Below, one piece after another: positions 5,012 to 6,471 of a DNA stretch of 6,471 bases. Made by a program: the position numbers and the translations under genes. Numbering within the stretch: the stretch's first letter is position 1; each line of letters opens with the position of its first letter. The notes beneath the pieces are model-generated. The model was not told where the DNA came from. It was given only the letters and a program-made list of their open reading frames with translations, and ran no database searches. Source of the stretch: an uncultured Bacilli bacterium (lineage in GTDB: Bacteria > Bacillota_I > Bacilli_A > RF39 > UBA660); assembly GCA_947624695.1 (NCBI GenBank), contig CANQLN010000058.1, positions 1-6,471 of the forward strand, written 5' to 3'.

Positions 5012-5626
5012 TTAGGCTGGTAAAATTAATTTTTGATTTAAAGAAAGTGTATTTGTAGTTAAATTATTTAGTCTTTTAATTTCATCAACCGTAGTATTAT
5101 AGGTTCTTGCTATACCATATAAAGTATCGCCCTTTTTAACTGTATATGTAATGGTAGCACTAGAATCACTTCCTGGTATTTTTAATACTTGGCCAATACT
5201 TAAATTATTAGAAGTTAAATTATTTAAACTTTTTAAACTATCTACAGAAACCCCAAATTTATTAGCAAGACCATAAAGCGTATCACCTTTTTGCACAACA
5301 TATGTATTTGTTTCATTGTTTTTAGATTCTGTAACAATTAATTTTTGACCTACGGCTAAAGTATTACTTGTAAGATTATTTAAACGTTTTAAATCATCAA
5401 CACTTAAATTATATTTCTTGGCAATACCATATAATGTATCGCCACTTTTAACGATATATACATTACTATCTTGCACTACATCATTTCCTGGAATAATTAG
5501 TTTATCACCAATAGATAAAGAATTATTTGATAAATTATTAGCTTCTTTTAATTCATCTACAGTTACCCCAAATCTTTTAGCAATGCTCCATAAAGTATCG
5601 CCTGATACACTTTTTATGTAGTATTT
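5012..5626 (-). CDS. LysM-repeat protein, 5' end lost at element junction
   Basis: This open frame of 204 codons contains four LysM motifs, which bind N-acetylglucosamine in peptidoglycan. The second to fourth are complete, around GDTLYGIA, GDTLYGLA and GDTLYGIA, each ending in an LNNLT..L..GQ.L-type segment. A first motif (GDTLWSIAKRFGVTVDELKEANN, about 5602-5534) is also present but degenerates just before its GDTLW. Upstream of that the frame reads only KYYIKSVS and hits a TAA at 5627-5629. There is no ATG. The only usual start is a GTG at 5476 inside the linker, which would drop the first motif and has no good ribosome binding site. No signal peptide or catalytic domain remains, so the parent gene (secreted cell-wall protein, perhaps a hydrolase) has lost its promoter and N-terminus. 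The truncation coincides with the serine recombinase end. It is probably a pseudogene in this state. Confidence 0.8.
   Translation of the reverse strand, partial: KYYIKSVSGDTLWSIAKRFGVTVDELKEANNLSNNSLSIGDKLIIPGNDVVQDSNVYIVKSGDTLYGIAKKYNLSVDDLKRLNNLTSNTLAVGQKLIVTESKNNETNTYVVQKGDTLYGLANKFGVSVDSLKSLNNLTSNNLSIGQVLKIPGSDSSATITYTVKKGDTLYGIARTYNTTVDEIKRLNNLTTNTLSLNQKLILPA
5015..5602 (-). repeat. Tandem LysM-coding repeats, period about 156-159 bp
   Basis: Each LysM unit carries a recognisable Gly-Asp-Thr block, read on the plus strand as GTATCGCC or GTATCACC at 5124-5131, 5280-5287, 5436-5443 and 5595-5602. Spacings are 156, 156 and 159 bp, i.e. 52-53 codons per unit. The second to fourth units are closer to one another (TLYG, LNNLT) than to the first (TLWS, ANNLS), suggesting they expanded by duplication from within the gene. 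Confidence 0.75.
5582..5622. other. Inferred attachment-site junction of an integrated element
   Basis: This region holds the point where LysM coding sequence gives way to element sequence. LysM similarity is intact up to the GDTLW codons (through 5602) and fails beyond, where Y-x-V-K-S would be expected. The recombinase stop codon is only 12 nt away (5614-5616). At the switch lies GTATCGCCTGATAC (5595-5608), 5-bp arms around GCCT. Serine integrase sites are typically about 40-50 bp with imperfect symmetry about a 2-bp core, and the central CC (5601-5602) would fit. The exact core is inferred and needs the other end of the element. Confidence 0.5.
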
Positions 5627-6471
5627 TTAAATGTAAATATAATATCTACCCTCTTATCTTGATAGATATAGATTTTTTCAACTAAATTTATAATCAATTC
5701 TCTAGTCGGATTATCTAGTAATAAAAATTCATTAATGTATTTTTCTATTTTTTTGTTATCTATTTTGTTTGATTCTTGATTTCGATTTTTAAGATTATCA
5801 ATATTCTTTTTATTATCATTTATCTCTTTTTTTATATTCTCACTTACTCTTAAATATTGAGATTCGTCTATTATTCCTTTTAGCCTATCCATATAAGTTT
5901 TATCTAAATTTTCAGTTAGTTTATTATTTGCAAGTTCTAGACTTTCAATTTGCTTTTTTAGTTTTAAAGTATTGTCTTCAAATTTTATATTTCCTATAGA
6001 ATCTTTTATTTTGTTTTTATCAAGATATTTATGACAAACATCCTTAATATTATCTAAAATTATTTTTTCTAATATTTCATAATTATTTGTATGTGTTGTA
6101 CAAACATGGTATTTTGAATATGTTCTATAATAATCACAAGTAGTGTAACTTCTTCCTGTTTTATTTTGATATCTTATTGTTATTCGATGTTTACAATCTC
6201 CACAATATAAAAGCCCATCTAATAAATAAAATCTTTTCTTCTCTGGTCTTTTAACATTTTTAGGAAGTAGTGTTTGAACATAGTTAAAAGTTTCTCTATC
6301 AATAATTGCTTCATGAGTATTTTGGGCAATAATATAGTCTTTAGGATTGTTTTTAACAGTCTTTTTAAGTTTATAATTAATCTTTTTAGTTTTTCCTTGT
6401 ACTGAATCTCCTACATAGATTTGATTAGTTAGAATTGCTTTTATTGTTGTATCAACCCACACACCTTGTTC
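5614..6471 (-). CDS. Large serine recombinase (integrase), C-terminal part
   Basis: The visible 285 residues are the C-terminal part of a large serine recombinase; the gene continues past the window, so the catalytic N-terminal resolvase domain is not seen. In order: the end of the Recombinase domain (VWVDTTIKAILTNQIYVGD, residues 4-22), an NTHEAIIDRETF segment (51-62), a zinc ribbon starting LLYCGDCKHR with C90, C93, C112 and C124, a long Lys/Glu/Asn coiled coil (about 165-235), and a C-terminal segment NPTRELIINLVEKIYIY...IIFTFK. Such proteins integrate and excise prophages, ICEs and Tn-like elements using short att sites, without target duplication. A GTG at 6462 is not a true start, because the domain is already under way. 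The gene ends next to the inferred att junction, as usual for integrases at an element's edge. Confidence 0.9.
   Translation of the reverse strand, partial: EQGVWVDTTIKAILTNQIYVGDSVQGKTKKINYKLKKTVKNNPKDYIIAQNTHEAIIDRETFNYVQTLLPKNVKRPEKKRFYLLDGLLYCGDCKHRITIRYQNKTGRSYTTCDYYRTYSKYHVCTTHTNNYEILEKIILDNIKDVCHKYLDKNKIKDSIGNIKFEDNTLKLKKQIESLELANNKLTENLDKTYMDRLKGIIDESQYLRVSENIKKEINDNKKNIDNLKNRNQESNKIDNKKIEKYINEFLLLDNPTRELIINLVEKIYIYQDKRVDIIFTFKNTT

Noticed and set aside
5012..5602. CRISPR-like periodic repeats
   Set aside because: The period of about 156 bp is whole codons of a LysM protein repeat. Identity is confined to short coding motifs and there are no spacers.
5418..5621. Plus-strand open frame of 67 codons across the LysM gene
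   Set aside because: It is antisense to LysM repeats and the junction, with no family resemblance or start signals. It is a shadow of the real frame.
1..6471. Possible UGA reassignment to Trp, since none of the nine stop codons seen is TGA
   Set aside because: Nine genes are too few. The tRNA-Trp is CCA, conserved tryptophans (for example TLW in LysM) are TGG, and no frame was seen that continues with homology through a TGA.

Overview
The window is strongly AT-rich and has strong Shine-Dalgarno sequences (for example AGGAGG before the gene at 1203), sigma-A-like promoters, and a tRNA with encoded CCA. Together these point to a low-GC Firmicutes/Bacilli-type bacterium, possibly one of the AT-rich gut Bacilli. 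That placement is an inference from composition and gene style. The code appears standard: the Trp tRNA has anticodon CCA, and all tryptophans in the called proteins are TGG.

Layout, left to right. A tRNA-Trp with its own terminator (4-111) is followed by a promoter and a soluble YdcF/SanA-like DUF218 protein (179-811). A perfect 15-bp hairpin (816-849) separates this gene from an unrecognised 113-aa helical protein on the minus strand (862-1203). That gene and the next transcription unit diverge from a 175-bp promoter region. The rightward operon (1379-4106) has three closely packed genes: an unrecognised 447-aa protein, an HD-domain phosphohydrolase of the YfbR/HDDC2 type, and a short TsaC-type threonylcarbamoyl-AMP synthase (tRNA t6A biosynthesis). 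It ends in a hairpin shared with a convergent minus-strand group: a small two-helix membrane protein, an ASCH-domain protein, a LysM-repeat protein and a large serine recombinase.

The most informative spot is around 5595-5630. The LysM gene's reading frame runs back through a fourth, N-terminal LysM motif, but then loses similarity and its start exactly where the 3' end of the serine recombinase begins. The simplest reading is that a mobile element (prophage or integrative element, extending beyond position 6471) integrated by site-specific recombination into the 5' part of a LysM gene. The window would then hold one element/chromosome junction. A short inverted repeat (5595-5608) sits at the inferred crossover. 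Everything left of about 5600 looks like host chromosome and everything right of it like element DNA.

No CRISPR array, rRNA or insertion sequence with terminal repeats was seen. No clearly new multi-gene defence or signalling system could be supported. The candidates for novelty are the insertion into the LysM gene and the two unrecognised proteins.
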